A stretch of 25,486 nt of DNA. Origin: Campylobacterota bacterium (GTDB taxonomy: Bacteria > Campylobacterota > Campylobacteria > Campylobacterales > Sulfurovaceae). Position numbers and translations under genes: made by a program. How positions within the stretch are numbered: the first letter of the stretch is position 1; every line of letters starts with the position of its first letter. The stretch is from assembly GCA_013153675.1 (NCBI GenBank), contig JAADEA010000058.1, forward strand, positions 1-25,486. The letters run 5' to 3'. This document shows, one piece after another, positions 1-17,643 of this stretch. Under the pieces are notes generated by a model. The model ran no database searches and had not been told where the DNA came from. It worked only from the letters and a program-made list of their open reading frames with translations.

Positions 1-1
1 G

Positions 2-220
2 GCTCTATTTGAGCTTGATTCTATAAAAGAATATGAATTTATCAAAAAAGATATCACTAATGACGATAGACTTGATAGTTTTATGGCATATTTAAACGTA
101 AAGCTATTTTTTCAAAAAAAGACGTTTGTATATGGGGATAGAAAAATCGGTGCTATGCTTTTGCCATCATTAAGTGGTATTTTGAAAGATGAAGTTTTAA
201 AATATCTACTTGTAAAATAG
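2..220 (+). CDS. 3' end of an unidentified protein (partial, 72 residues)
   Basis: An open frame runs from the left edge and stops at TAG 218-220. The visible C-terminus is mixed charged and hydrophobic (ends KDEVLKYLLVK) with no motif I recognise. It has no cysteine and no obvious membrane segment. It converges on the flavoprotein gene on the other strand, 10 bp away, and its stop lies in one arm of a palindrome that probably ends both transcripts. The frame and stop are clear, but the start and most of the protein lie outside the window, so no function is proposed. Confidence 0.6.
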   Translation, partial: ALFELDSIKEYEFIKKDITNDDRLDSFMAYLNVKLFFQKKTFVYGDRKIGAMLLPSLSGILKDEVLKYLLVK

Positions 221-240
221 CCCAAATGGACTATTTTACA
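211..240. terminator. bidirectional palindromic terminator between convergent genes
   Basis: A perfect 10-bp inverted repeat (TGTAAAATAG at 211-220, CTATTTTACA at 231-240) surrounds a short inner CC/GG pairing and an AAAT loop. It contains the stop codons of both convergent genes. The stem is AT-rich and U-tracts on either side are short, so efficiency is uncertain. Position and symmetry support a shared terminator. Confidence 0.6.
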
Positions 241-1361
241 AAATATTTCTCTATTAGCTTTTTAATCCCCTCATCAAGTTTAGCAGGCAATTCTCCTAAA
301 GAAAAATATAGAGAGTTTTTAAATACAATTTTTAACTCTTTTGCTAAAATAGACTCTATGGCAAAATCAATATCCCCGCCAAAATATCTATTAGAGTAGA
401 TCAATATAGCTTTAAGATTGTCTACTTCAATAATTGATAATATATCTTTTTCAAAACTCTCTTTTTTATTCTCAATTTTTTCTTTTTCTAATATTGCCCC
501 TACTGCCACTTTTGCACTTTTAAAAGCATTATGTCCAATTTTAGGAACTGATAAGTTACTTAAATCTCCAATTACAAAGATATTATCTAATCCTTCTACT
601 CTCATAAAATCATCTACAACAACTCCATTTTTATCTGTTTTCAAATTAGATTTCTCTATAAAAGAGGGCATTTTAAAAGATGGTAAAATAATTTTTAATC
701 CCTCTTCACCTCTTATATCCAAAAGATGCTTAATTTCAATATCTTTCTCTTTTAATTTATCTATTAAAAAGTTCCTACTCTCTTCTCCAATTTGAGGAAA
801 TAGTAAATTATCTTGAGTAATTAAACTTATCTTTATATCTTTTTTATCATCTTCTAATTTTTCTTTAATTAAAAATGCCGCCTCAACTGCTGCTCCATCA
901 TAAAAAGAGTCTCTCATAATAAATATATTAATATTTTTTCCATTAAATGAATCTATTTCATTTTTTAGAAGAGTTGCACTCTCTAAAGAGGTAAAATCAT
1001 AAAAATCACTATCTACATACTCTCCATAATCAAATTCTATACCACTTGATATAATTAAATAGTCATAATTAAAAACTCCACCACCTTTTGTATATACTCT
1101 ATTTTCATTTGGAACTATTCTATCAACCTCATCTTCTTCCCATATTGCCTCATACTCCCTTAAAATTGGTGGTATTAATACTTTAATATTCTCCACCTCT
1201 TTTCCCGCTACAATGGAAGTAAGTTTAGGTTTTAATATTGCATAATCATTCTTATCTATTAAAGTAATCTCAAAATGGTAATTATATTCACTAAGATCCT
1301 TTAGAGCCATTAAACCACCAAAACCTCCTCCAATAATCACTACCCTCTTTAATTGAGCCAT
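231..1361 (-). CDS. FAD-dependent pyridine nucleotide-disulfide oxidoreductase-like protein (NDH-2/SQR-like)
   Basis: This is a flavoprotein of 376 residues with the two-dinucleotide-binding-domain fold. The N-terminus has the FAD ADP-binding glycine motif (VVIIGGGFGG, residues 7-16) followed by an acidic strand end (TLIDKND). The second FAD motif (NIFVIGD) places Asp at about residue 266. Relatives are type II NADH dehydrogenases and sulfide:quinone oxidoreductases, which pass electrons to quinone at the membrane. The mid-protein NAD(P)H glycine motif is degenerate (FIMRDSFYDGAAVE) and the protein has no cysteine, so neither classical activity can be assigned. I chose the ATG at 1361: it has an AAGGAT ribosome site 7 nt upstream and begins just before the FAD motif. 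An upstream in-frame ATG at 1427 lies beyond the likely promoter. Confidence 0.82.
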   Translation of the reverse strand: MAQLKRVVIIGGGFGGLMALKDLSEYNYHFEITLIDKNDYAILKPKLTSIVAGKEVENIKVLIPPILREYEAIWEEDEVDRIVPNENRVYTKGGGVFNYDYLIISSGIEFDYGEYVDSDFYDFTSLESATLLKNEIDSFNGKNINIFIMRDSFYDGAAVEAAFLIKEKLEDDKKDIKISLITQDNLLFPQIGEESRNFLIDKLKEKDIEIKHLLDIRGEEGLKIILPSFKMPSFIEKSNLKTDKNGVVVDDFMRVEGLDNIFVIGDLSNLSVPKIGHNAFKSAKVAVGAILEKEKIENKKESFEKDILSIIEVDNLKAILIYSNRYFGGDIDFAIESILAKELKIVFKNSLYFSLGELPAKLDEGIKKLIEKYFVK

Positions 1362-1382
1362 CAATAATCCTTTTTTATTTAT

Positions 1383-1388
1383 ATTATA
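1383..1388 (-). promoter_or_regulatory. -10 box for the flavoprotein gene
   Basis: TATAAT on the minus strand, 22 bp upstream of the chosen ATG at 1361, with T-rich sequence further upstream in place of a clear -35. This matches the usual Campylobacterota sigma-70 pattern. It predicts a leader of about 15 nt and argues against the longer start at 1427. Confidence 0.5.
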
Positions 1389-1455
1389 AATCATTTTTAT
1401 AAAAAAAGAGTGTATCTTAGGTAGCATTTAATAAATAGAAGATATAAAAAGCAAT

Positions 1456-1481
1456 AAAAGATCCCCGCAAGGAGATCTTTT
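1456..1481 (-). terminator. Rho-independent terminator of ppsA
   Basis: An 11-bp stem (AAAAGATCTCC / GGGGATCTTTT in the minus-strand RNA, with one G-U pair) carries a 4-nt loop and is followed by U-rich sequence. It lies 36 bp past the ppsA stop. The G-U pair forms only in the minus-strand RNA; the plus strand would have a C-A mismatch. This points to use for ppsA. Confidence 0.75.
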
Positions 1482-1516
1482 TATCTAATAAACTTTGATT
1501 ATTTCAAAAGAATCTC

Positions 1517-3937
1517 TTAGAGTTTTTTATTCACATCTAAATTAGATTCAATATTAGATACCTCTTTTATAACCTTTAATACACTATCTGGATTTAAACT
1601 CATACTCTCTATTCCAATATCTACTAAAAATTTAGCAAACTCTAAATGATCACTTGGAGCCTGTCCACAAAGACCAGAATATTTATTATTTCTTTTAGCT
1701 CCTTCAACTGCCATTTTAACCATTGTTTTTACACCTTCATCTCTCTCATCATAATCAAAAGCAACAATTTCACTATCTCTATCTACTCCTAAAGTAAGCT
1801 GAGTTAGATCATTAGTTCCAATACTAATTCCATCATAAACCTCTAAAAATTTATCTATTAAAATAACATTATTTGGCACCTCACACATCATAATTGTCTC
1901 AACATCACCTAAACCATTTTCCTCTAAAGCTCTCTTAACTCTTTTAGCTTCATCAATTCTTCTACAAAATGGTATCATTATAACTATATTATCAAACCCC
2001 ATATCATAAATTGCCCTTTTCATCCCCTTACACTCAAGCTCAAATCCCTCTTTATACTTTGGATGGGTATATCTTGCAGCTCCTCTAAAACCTATCATAG
2101 GATTCTCTTCTATTGGCTCAAAATGTCTTCCACCTAACAAATTGGCATACTCATTTGATTTAAAATCACTCATTCTTACAATACATTTTTTAGGATAGAC
2201 ACTACTTGCAATTGTAGCTACCCCCTCACTTAGTGTTTTAATAAAAAACTCTGTTGCATCACCATCAAAAGGAAAACTTAACTCATCAATTAAAGCTCTT
2301 TCTGAATCACTCAAAAGCTCTGGATGTTTTATAGCCATTGGATGGGCTTTTATAAAATTGGTAATAATAAACTCCATTCTTGCAAGTCCAATTCCATCAA
2401 CTGGCAATTTTGCCAATGAAAAAGCAAGTTCTGGATTTCCAAGATTCATCATAATTTTTGTCTTTGGTCTTGGAATCTTACTAATATCCACTCTTTCTAT
2501 CTCATAATCTAAAATCCCCTCATATACCTTTCCAACCTCTCCTTGGCTACAACTAACAGTAACTTCCATATTATCTTTTAAAATTTTAGTTGCATTTTTA
2601 GCTCCAACTACAGCTGGTTTTCCAAGCTCTCTACTAACAATTGCAGCATGGCAAGTTCTACCACCTGTCTCTGTAACAATAGCACTTGCCTTTTTCATAA
2701 TAGGTTCCCAATCAGGAGAGGTAGTAGGAGCAACTAAAATATCTCCCTCATTAAATTTCTCACTATCACTCATAGAGCTCATAATAGTTACTTTACCACT
2801 TCCAATCTTCTCTCCTACCGCATTTCCCACTAAAAGAGTCTTTCCAATCTCTTTTAATTTATATATCTCAAATTCACTAACTTTTTCTTGAGAATGGACA
2901 GTCTCTGGACGAGCTTGCACTATATATAGCTCTTCATTAATTCCATCCTTTGCCCACTCAATATCCATAGGAGTATATGTACCTCTTTTATTGCTATAAT
3001 GCTCTTCAATTTTAATTGCCCACTTTGCCAGCTTTAATACATCTTTATCACTAATTGAAAATCTCATCTTCTTATCAATTGGAGTCTTTATATTCTTAGT
3101 AAATTGCTCTGCTAAATTTGCACTCTCTAACTTTTCACTAAAAATCATCATTTTTTCTTTAGCACCAAGTTTCCTCTTTAATACCGCCTCAAACCCTCTT
3201 TTTAAATTTGGCTTATGGACATAAAAAGTATCTGGCTCAATTGTTCCTTGCACAATATTCTCACCAAGACCCCATGCAGAATTTACAAAAAGCACATCTT
3301 TAAATCCACTCTCTGTATCAATTGTAAATAAAACTCCACTACTTCCTTTATCACTTCTAACCATCTTCATAACAACAACAGATAAATAGACCTTTAGAGG
3401 ATCAAAATTTTTTGTATATTTATAGCTAATACTTCTATCTGTAAAGTTTGAAGCTAAACACATCTTATATGCCCAAAGAAGATTTTTATCTCCTTTTATA
3501 TTTAAATATGTCTCATTTTGTCCCGCAAAAGAAGCAGTTGGACTATCCTCAGCAGTAGCTGAACTTCTAATTGCTAAAGAGAGCTCATCATCATTATAGA
3601 ACTCTTTTAATCTTTTATATCCCTTTAAAATCTCTTCTTCTAAATCTTTTGGTATATCACTTTTTAAAATTAAACTTCTTGCTCTTTTACCAACTCTTTT
3701 TAACTCATTAATATCTGATGGATCAAAATGTCTAAATAGCTCTTCTAAACTCTTATCAAGACCATTTTTCTCTAAAAAATATCTATAAGCTGAAGCACTT
3801 ACCCCAAAACCATAAGGAACATTAATCCCATATTGACTCAAATTATTATATAGCTCTCCTAAAGAGGCATTTTTACCTCCCACCTCTTCCACATCATCCA
3901 TTGAAATCTCATCAAAAAATTTAATAAAATCCCCCAT
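1517..3937 (-). CDS. ppsA: phosphoenolpyruvate synthase (pyruvate, water dikinase)
   Basis: Converts pyruvate, ATP and water to phosphoenolpyruvate, AMP and phosphate in the cytoplasm. It is the entry step to gluconeogenesis from pyruvate and is widely used by autotrophic Campylobacterota. At 806 residues it matches the family. The N-terminal ATP/pyruvate-binding domain has the expected VGGKNASLGEL segment near residue 20 and SSATAEDSPTASFAGQ near 125. The swivelling phosphohistidine domain carries GGRTCHAAIVSRE with the catalytic histidine at residue 430. The C-terminal PEP-utilising barrel includes GIGLARMEF and the GLCGQAPS loop with the family's C-terminal cysteine. The ATG is preceded by AAGGATAAGAG. 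It appears monocistronic, with its own promoter-like sequence and a strong terminator. Confidence 0.96.
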   Translation of the reverse strand: MGDFIKFFDEISMDDVEEVGGKNASLGELYNNLSQYGINVPYGFGVSASAYRYFLEKNGLDKSLEELFRHFDPSDINELKRVGKRARSLILKSDIPKDLEEEILKGYKRLKEFYNDDELSLAIRSSATAEDSPTASFAGQNETYLNIKGDKNLLWAYKMCLASNFTDRSISYKYTKNFDPLKVYLSVVVMKMVRSDKGSSGVLFTIDTESGFKDVLFVNSAWGLGENIVQGTIEPDTFYVHKPNLKRGFEAVLKRKLGAKEKMMIFSEKLESANLAEQFTKNIKTPIDKKMRFSISDKDVLKLAKWAIKIEEHYSNKRGTYTPMDIEWAKDGINEELYIVQARPETVHSQEKVSEFEIYKLKEIGKTLLVGNAVGEKIGSGKVTIMSSMSDSEKFNEGDILVAPTTSPDWEPIMKKASAIVTETGGRTCHAAIVSRELGKPAVVGAKNATKILKDNMEVTVSCSQGEVGKVYEGILDYEIERVDISKIPRPKTKIMMNLGNPELAFSLAKLPVDGIGLARMEFIITNFIKAHPMAIKHPELLSDSERALIDELSFPFDGDATEFFIKTLSEGVATIASSVYPKKCIVRMSDFKSNEYANLLGGRHFEPIEENPMIGFRGAARYTHPKYKEGFELECKGMKRAIYDMGFDNIVIMIPFCRRIDEAKRVKRALEENGLGDVETIMMCEVPNNVILIDKFLEVYDGISIGTNDLTQLTLGVDRDSEIVAFDYDERDEGVKTMVKMAVEGAKRNNKYSGLCGQAPSDHLEFAKFLVDIGIESMSLNPDSVLKVIKEVSNIESNLDVNKKL

Positions 3938-3998
3938 CTCTTATCCTTTTTTAATTTCCTCCTATAATTTTAAGATAGCAATTATCAATTTATTGTAA

Positions 3999-4004
3999 AT
4001 TATA
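3999..4004 (-). promoter_or_regulatory. possible -10 box for ppsA
   Basis: TATAAT on the minus strand about 62 bp upstream of the ppsA ATG, preceded by A/T tracts. Other TATAAT-like words occur nearby in this AT-rich 128-bp spacer, so the exact position is uncertain. An AGGAGG word also lies upstream of the likely ribosome site. Confidence 0.35.
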
Positions 4005-4065
4005 GATTTTTTTTAATTTTTATTACAAAAGTTTACTCAAAGGGACAATAAAGAGCTAATAGTCT

Positions 4066-5214
4066 TTAATAGTGGTTAAATTCTTTCGATACAATGTGGG
4101 CTAATTGATGAATATGACCCTTTTTAAGGAGATTTTGCATCTTTTTTAAAAGATCTAAATAGTATTTTTCTTCATCTTTATAGATCTTTTTTAGAGCCTC
4201 TAACTCCTCTTTTGTAACCTTCCCATCAAATATTGCAGCAATAGTAGCAAGAACCTTTAAATATCTTCTCTCTTGAGGCGATAACTTTTCCATATACTCT
4301 AAAAGCAGATCTAAACTATCTGGCTCATTTAACTCTTTATCTAAATAATTCGATAACCTAACTAATAAAATTAAATTATTTGGATGATTACTTTTAGATA
4401 ATACCATAATCACTCCAATTGCCCTAATAGCTCCCTCAATATCTAAAGCAAACTTTTTATCTTTGATCTTTTTTAATAAAATATTATCAACCAAATATTT
4501 TGAAAAGTAATATCCAAAAAGTCTTAATTTAGCATCTTTTATAGATCTATTAATTACATAAGCATCCCAAAAAGCAACTACAAAAACGCCAACCCAAGGA
4601 ATTAAAATACTTCTTGCGCCAATACGAGGAAGGAGAGCTTTTAATATCTTTTTTATAATAAAAGTAGATAAAATAACCTTTAGCTTATAAATTAAAGCAG
4701 CAAAAATAAGTCTTGATTTTGAAATACTCTTTCTTGGATCAAGCCCCATAAACTCCAAAATAGGCTCTTCTAACTCTAAAGCTGCTCTAATTAATATTCT
4801 ATCTATCTCATAAACTTGAGGCAAATCTTTCTCATCTAATGGATATTTACCTATAAGATGCAAAAGAGCATATATAGAATCTAATGTAAGCCAATATAGA
4901 AGAGTCAACTCAATTACTAAAGAGATAAAAGCAAATATACCATAATAGAAGATATAACTAAAAAAATCAAACTTATCATAATATAAAAGCTCAAAAATTA
5001 CTAAAGGAATAGTAACAATTGCTCCAATTAAAAAGGCAATTATAGTAGCATTTTTTACAATAACTTTAGAAATAGCCTCTAAAACTCTATCAGAAGGTAT
5101 ATCATCTAAGACAATCTCTTTTGTTGCTCTATTTTTTGTATCTAATCTTTTGAAGTATTTAACACCTAACTCTTCTAATAAGGAGCGATTCTTTTTTAAT
5201 TTGATCTTTGCCAC
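4066..5214 (-). CDS. unrecognised membrane protein, 382 residues
   Basis: I do not recognise the family with confidence. The N-terminus is basic and cytoplasm-like. Two hydrophobic helices follow at about residues 54-77 and 86-115, with a third strongly hydrophobic stretch at about 202-221 (SILIPWVGVFVVAFWDAYVI). The remaining C-terminal part is helical and charged. Its segment near 310-345 (LSPQERRYLKVLATIAAIFD, then GKVTKEELEAL) resembles TerB-like or EF-hand-like helical domains. That likeness is an impression, not an assignment. The start is GTG at 5214, with only a weak ribosome site; an ATG 2 bp upstream is out of frame. It begins 39 bp after the fusA stop, past a terminator-like hairpin, so it may receive limited readthrough from the str operon. 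Confidence 0.75.
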   Translation of the reverse strand: MAKIKLKKNRSLLEELGVKYFKRLDTKNRATKEIVLDDIPSDRVLEAISKVIVKNATIIAFLIGAIVTIPLVIFELLYYDKFDFFSYIFYYGIFAFISLVIELTLLYWLTLDSIYALLHLIGKYPLDEKDLPQVYEIDRILIRAALELEEPILEFMGLDPRKSISKSRLIFAALIYKLKVILSTFIIKKILKALLPRIGARSILIPWVGVFVVAFWDAYVINRSIKDAKLRLFGYYFSKYLVDNILLKKIKDKKFALDIEGAIRAIGVIMVLSKSNHPNNLILLVRLSNYLDKELNEPDSLDLLLEYMEKLSPQERRYLKVLATIAAIFDGKVTKEELEALKKIYKDEEKYYLDLLKKMQNLLKKGHIHQLAHIVSKEFNHY

Positions 5215-5233
5215 ATCTACTTATTCATTAAAA

Positions 5234-5259
5234 GGCTATTCCCAAAAAGGGAATTAGCC
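5234..5259 (-). terminator. terminator or attenuator after fusA
   Basis: In the minus-strand RNA, GGCTAATTCCC pairs with GGGAATAGCC (one bulged base) around a T5 loop, followed by TTTT. The hairpin includes the fusA stop codon. The short U-tract and a gene starting 20 bp later suggest partial termination that reduces readthrough into the membrane-protein gene. Confidence 0.6.
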
Positions 5260-7335
5260 ATTTCTTTTTGCAATTATCTCCTCTGCTACATTTGATGGAA
5301 CCTCTTCATAATGATCAAATTCCATAGTATATGTAGCTCTTCCTTGTGTCATAGATCTTAGGTCAGTTGAATATCCAAACATCTCTGCAAGAGGAACAAA
5401 AGCATCTACCACTTTATTTCCTGCTCTATCACCCATTCCATTTACTTGACCTCTTCTTTTAGAGATATCTCCAATTACATCTCCCATATACTCTTCTGGA
5501 ACCTCAACTTCTACTTTCATAATTGGCTCAAGTAATACAGGATTTGCCTTTTGAGCACCCTCTCTAAAAGCCATAGATCCAGCAAGTTTAAATGCCATTT
5601 CACTTGAGTCTACCTCATGGTAGCTTCCATCATATAGAGTAACTTTTACATCAACTACTGGGTAACCAGCTAAAATTCCTCTTTGCATAGCCTCTTGAAT
5701 ACCCTTATCAACAGCTGGAATATACTCTTTTGGAATTACTCCACCCTTAATCTCATCAATAAATTCATATCCACCACCTCTCTCAAGTGGCTCTAACTTA
5801 ATAAATACATGTCCATATTGTCCACGTCCACCTGTTTGTTTTGCATATTTATGCTCTTGATTAACACTTTGTTTAATTGTCTCTCTATATGCAACTTGAG
5901 GTGCACCTACATCAGCCTCAACTTTAAACTCTCTTTTTAATCTATCTACAATAATTTCAAGGTGAAGCTCACCCATTCCAGAAATAATTGTCTGACCACT
6001 CTCTTCATCAGTACTTACTCTAAAAGATGGGTCCTCTTGTGCAAGTTTTTGAAGAGCTACGCTCATTTTTTCTTGATCTGCTTTAGTTTTTGGTTCAACT
6101 GCAACAGAGATTACAGGATCTGGAAACTCCATCTTCTCTAAAATTACTGGATCTTTCTCATCAGCAAGAGTATCTCCAGTTAATGTATATTTAAGTCCAA
6201 CAACAGCTCCAATTTCTCCTGCGCTCAAATCACTAATCTCTTCTCTTTTATTAGCATGCATTCTAAGAAGACGACCAACTCTCTCTTTCTTCTTTTTATT
6301 TGTATTTAAAACATATGAACTGCTCTTTAAAATACCTCTATAAATTCTTACAAAAGTCAATTGCCCAACAAATGGGTCTGTCATAATTTTAAAAGCAAGA
6401 GCTGCAAGTGGTCCATCATCAGTTGACTCTACAAAAGTCTCTGTTCCATCTTCATACTCTCCCCTAATTGGAGGAACCTCTGTTGGAGATGGTAAAAAGT
6501 CAATAATTGCATCAAGAAGTGTTTGAACCCCTTTATTTTTAAAAGCACTTCCACAAGTCATTGGAACAAGTTCAAGATTAATAGTTCCTTTTTTAAGAGC
6601 TTTTTTAATCTCTTCTTCTGTTAACTCTTCACCTTCCATATACTTTTCAAGAAGTTCTTCATCAGTTTCAGCAACTGCCTCAATTAACTTCTCTCTATAC
6701 TCTTCAGCTTTCTCTTTTAAATCTTCTGGAATTTCAGTAACTTCAAACTTTTGACCCATTAGAGATTGATCATCATCCCAAATAATAGCTTTCATTTTTA
6801 TTAAATCTACTACACCTTGAAAATTATCCTCAGCACCAATTGGGATTTGAATTGGAACTGGATTTGCATTTAATCTCTCTCTAATCTGGCGCTCAACTTC
6901 ATAAAAGTCTGCACCAATTCTATCCATTTTATTTACAAATACAATTCTTGGAACACCATACTTATTAGCTTGGCGCCAAACTGTCTCAGATTGAGGTTGA
7001 ACTCCACCAACAGAACAAAATACTGCAACAGCTCCATCAAGAACTCTCATTGATCTTTCAACCTCAATTGTAAAGTCAACGTGCCCTGGAGTGTCAATAA
7101 TATTTATCTGATGACCTTTCCACTCACATGTAGTAGCCGCAGAGGTAATTGTAATTCCTCTCTCTTTTTCTTGCTCCATCCAGTCCATTGTAGCGGCACC
7201 ATCATGTACCTCACCAATTTTATGAGAAATACCAGTATAAAAAAGTATTCTCTCAGTTGTTGTAGTCTTACCCGCATCAATATGGGCAGCAATTCCAATA
7301 TTTCTAACTTTATCAAGTGGATGTGATCTTGCCAT
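5254..7335 (-). CDS. fusA: translation elongation factor G
   Basis: GTPase that drives ribosome translocation and, with ribosome recycling factor, splits terminated ribosomes. At 693 residues it is of normal length. GTPase motifs are intact: AHIDAGKT at residues 17-24, ERGITI in switch I, DTPGHVD at 81-87 and NKMD at 135-138. Later domains include SVAVEPK, the domain IV segment [14 protein letters not shown], and a C-terminal domain V with [13 protein letters not shown]. The ATG is preceded by AAGGAT 6 nt upstream, and the gene starts 9 bp after the rpsG stop. It is the last gene of an rpsL-rpsG-fusA operon. Unlike E. coli, tuf does not follow it; the single tuf visible here sits beside the tRNA cluster. 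Confidence 0.98.
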   Translation of the reverse strand: MARSHPLDKVRNIGIAAHIDAGKTTTTERILFYTGISHKIGEVHDGAATMDWMEQEKERGITITSAATTCEWKGHQINIIDTPGHVDFTIEVERSMRVLDGAVAVFCSVGGVQPQSETVWRQANKYGVPRIVFVNKMDRIGADFYEVERQIRERLNANPVPIQIPIGAEDNFQGVVDLIKMKAIIWDDDQSLMGQKFEVTEIPEDLKEKAEEYREKLIEAVAETDEELLEKYMEGEELTEEEIKKALKKGTINLELVPMTCGSAFKNKGVQTLLDAIIDFLPSPTEVPPIRGEYEDGTETFVESTDDGPLAALAFKIMTDPFVGQLTFVRIYRGILKSSSYVLNTNKKKKERVGRLLRMHANKREEISDLSAGEIGAVVGLKYTLTGDTLADEKDPVILEKMEFPDPVISVAVEPKTKADQEKMSVALQKLAQEDPSFRVSTDEESGQTIISGMGELHLEIIVDRLKREFKVEADVGAPQVAYRETIKQSVNQEHKYAKQTGGRGQYGHVFIKLEPLERGGGYEFIDEIKGGVIPKEYIPAVDKGIQEAMQRGILAGYPVVDVKVTLYDGSYHEVDSSEMAFKLAGSMAFREGAQKANPVLLEPIMKVEVEVPEEYMGDVIGDISKRRGQVNGMGDRAGNKVVDAFVPLAEMFGYSTDLRSMTQGRATYTMEFDHYEEVPSNVAEEIIAKRNG

Positions 7336-7344
7336 GTGCTATCC

Positions 7345-7833
<489 letters not shown>

Positions 7834-7850
7834 TTAATAGATTTACTCAA

Positions 7851-7881
7851 GCCCTCTCCCAGAAGGTATTTTTGAGAGTGC
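7851..7881 (-). promoter_or_regulatory. hairpin in the rpsL-rpsG spacer, candidate S7 autoregulatory site
   Basis: In the minus-strand RNA, GCACUCUC can pair with GAGAGGGC (one mismatch) around a 15-nt loop, within the 93-nt spacer just before rpsG. E. coli has a spacer of similar length here that binds S7 for translational feedback. Homology of the structure is not shown by sequence, so this is inference from position and pairing. Confidence 0.35.
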
Positions 7882-7905
7882 CTGTTAAATCATATTTTAG
7901 TTATT

Positions 7906-8280
7906 TTAAGATTTTGGTCTTTTTGTTCCATATTTAGAGCGTCTTTGTTTTCTATTAGCAACTCCAGCAGTATCAAGCGCTCCACGTACAATATGATACT
8001 TAACCCCTGGAAGGTCTTTAACCCTACCGCCTCTTACCAATACAATTGAGTGCTCTTGTAGGTTATGACCCTCTCCACCAATATAACTAATTACCTCAAA
8101 ACCACTTGTAAGTCTAACTTTAGCAACTTTTCTCAAAGCAGAGTTTGGCTTTTTTGGAGTAGTAGTATATACTCTTGTACAAACTCCTCTTCTTTGAGGA
8201 CAAGCTACTAAAGCAGGAGATTTTGACTTCTTCTTTACCTTTTTTCGCTCTTTACGAACTAATTGATTTATAGTTGGCAA
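7906..8280 (-). CDS. rpsL: 30S ribosomal protein S12
   Basis: Decoding-centre protein that monitors codon-anticodon pairing. Its 124 residues are typical, with [10 protein letters not shown] at the start, [25 protein letters not shown] in the middle and [13 protein letters not shown]. The lysine in TPKKPNS, where changes give streptomycin resistance in other bacteria, is the wild-type residue. The start is TTG at 8280, fixed by the conserved PTINQ and preceded by a strong AAAGGAAAGG ribosome site. First gene of the str operon, downstream of a TATAAT promoter and a leader with an inverted repeat. Confidence 0.98.
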   Translation of the reverse strand: MPTINQLVRKERKKVKKKSKSPALVACPQRRGVCTRVYTTTPKKPNSALRKVAKVRLTSGFEVISYIGGEGHNLQEHSIVLVRGGRVKDLPGVKYHIVRGALDTAGVANRKQRRSKYGTKRPKS

Positions 8281-8321
8281 TTTCCTTTCCTTTCATATGT
8301 TCTTTTTGGAGGTTACACCTC

Positions 8322-8343
8322 AGTAAAATCGATAGATTTTACT
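8322..8343 (-). repeat. inverted repeat in the rpsL leader
   Basis: A perfect 9-bp inverted repeat (AGTAAAATC / GATTTTACT) around GATA lies between the rpsL promoter and the ribosome site. It is expected to form a hairpin near the 5' end of the rpsL mRNA, where it could stabilise the transcript or act as an operator. No further evidence of function. Confidence 0.5.
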
Positions 8344-8364
8344 CAAGTGTAGAAAAATGGCATA

Positions 8365-8370
8365 ATTATA
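8365..8370 (-). promoter_or_regulatory. -10 box of the rpsL-rpsG-fusA operon
   Basis: TATAAT on the minus strand, within an A/T-rich stretch (ATATAGTATAATTATG), after the rpoC terminator hairpin and 85 bp before the rpsL start. Predicted leader about 75-80 nt. No clear -35, which is normal for Campylobacterota. Confidence 0.6.
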
Positions 8371-8423
8371 CTATATATTGCTTAAAAAGATTTTAACTGT
8401 TTTTAAGAGAAAAGATAATAAAG

Positions 8424-17116
<8,693 letters not shown>

Positions 17117-17161
17117 CTAACCTTGTGTTGGTATAAAGTAGTAGTAATTTGATATACAAAA

Positions 17162-17184
17162 GAACTATTCCCTCTTAATAGTTC
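17162..17184 (-). terminator. hairpin in the rplL-rpoB spacer (candidate attenuator)
   Basis: A perfect 8-bp stem (GAACTATT / AATAGTTC) with a 7-nt loop, followed by TTTT in the minus-strand RNA. A second small hairpin (GGGC-TTT-GCCC, 17219-17229) lies just after rplL and is followed by U-rich sequence. In E. coli this spacer holds an attenuator and an RNase III site that reduce rpoB expression relative to rplL. The position suggests the same role here. Confidence 0.45.
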
Positions 17185-17245
17185 ATCTCTATATCTTAAA
17201 AAACTAAATAAGGAAAGAGGGCAAAGCCCAAAAAGTTGGAGCAAA

Positions 17246-17620
17246 CTATTTAAGCTCCACTGTAGCACCAGCCTCTTCAAGCTGCTTCTTAATCTCTTCA
17301 GCCTCTTCTTTAGAAACTCCCTCTTTAATAACAGTTGGAGTCTCTTCAACTGCTGCTTTAGCCTCTTTAAGTCCAAGACCAGTAATTTGTCTAACAACTT
17401 TAATAACATTAATTTTCTTAGCACCAGCACCAGTTAATACTACATCAAACTCAGTTTGCTCTTCTTGAGCCTCAGCAGCACCACCAGCACCTGCACCAGC
17501 CATAACTACCGGTTGAGCAGAAACACCAAATTTTTCCTCAAACTCTTTTACAAGTTCACTTAGCTCTAATACAGTTAAATTTGAGATATACTCTAAAACA
17601 TCTTCTTTAGTACATGCCAT
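17246..17620 (-). CDS. rplL: 50S ribosomal protein L7/L12
   Basis: Stalk protein that binds L10 in multiple copies and recruits translation GTPases. Its 124 residues show the N-terminal dimerisation helices ([22 protein letters not shown]), an Ala/Gly-rich hinge ([20 protein letters not shown]) and the C-terminal GTPase-contact domain ([20 protein letters not shown], then [20 protein letters not shown]). ATG start with AAAGGAT upstream. It follows rplJ by 23 nt. Confidence 0.98.
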   Translation of the reverse strand: MACTKEDVLEYISNLTVLELSELVKEFEEKFGVSAQPVVMAGAGAGGAAEAQEEQTEFDVVLTGAGAKKINVIKVVRQITGLGLKEAKAAVEETPTVIKEGVSKEEAEEIKKQLEEAGATVELK

Positions 17621-17643
17621 CTTTCTATCCTTTTAAATAGATT

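Noticed and set aside
418..795. Plus-strand open frame opposite the flavoprotein gene
   Set aside because: Low-complexity Ser/Ile/Phe translation typical of the antisense of an AT-rich gene; no ribosome site or motif.
1362..1427. Longer flavoprotein start at 1427
   Set aside because: The extension lies upstream of the likely -10 box, has no ribosome site, and precedes the FAD motif by an atypical basic/hydrophobic stretch.
8252..8296. 14-codon frame overlapping the rpsL start as an independent gene
   Set aside because: Only a weak ribosome site and no recognisable peptide; reported as a finding to test, not as a gene.
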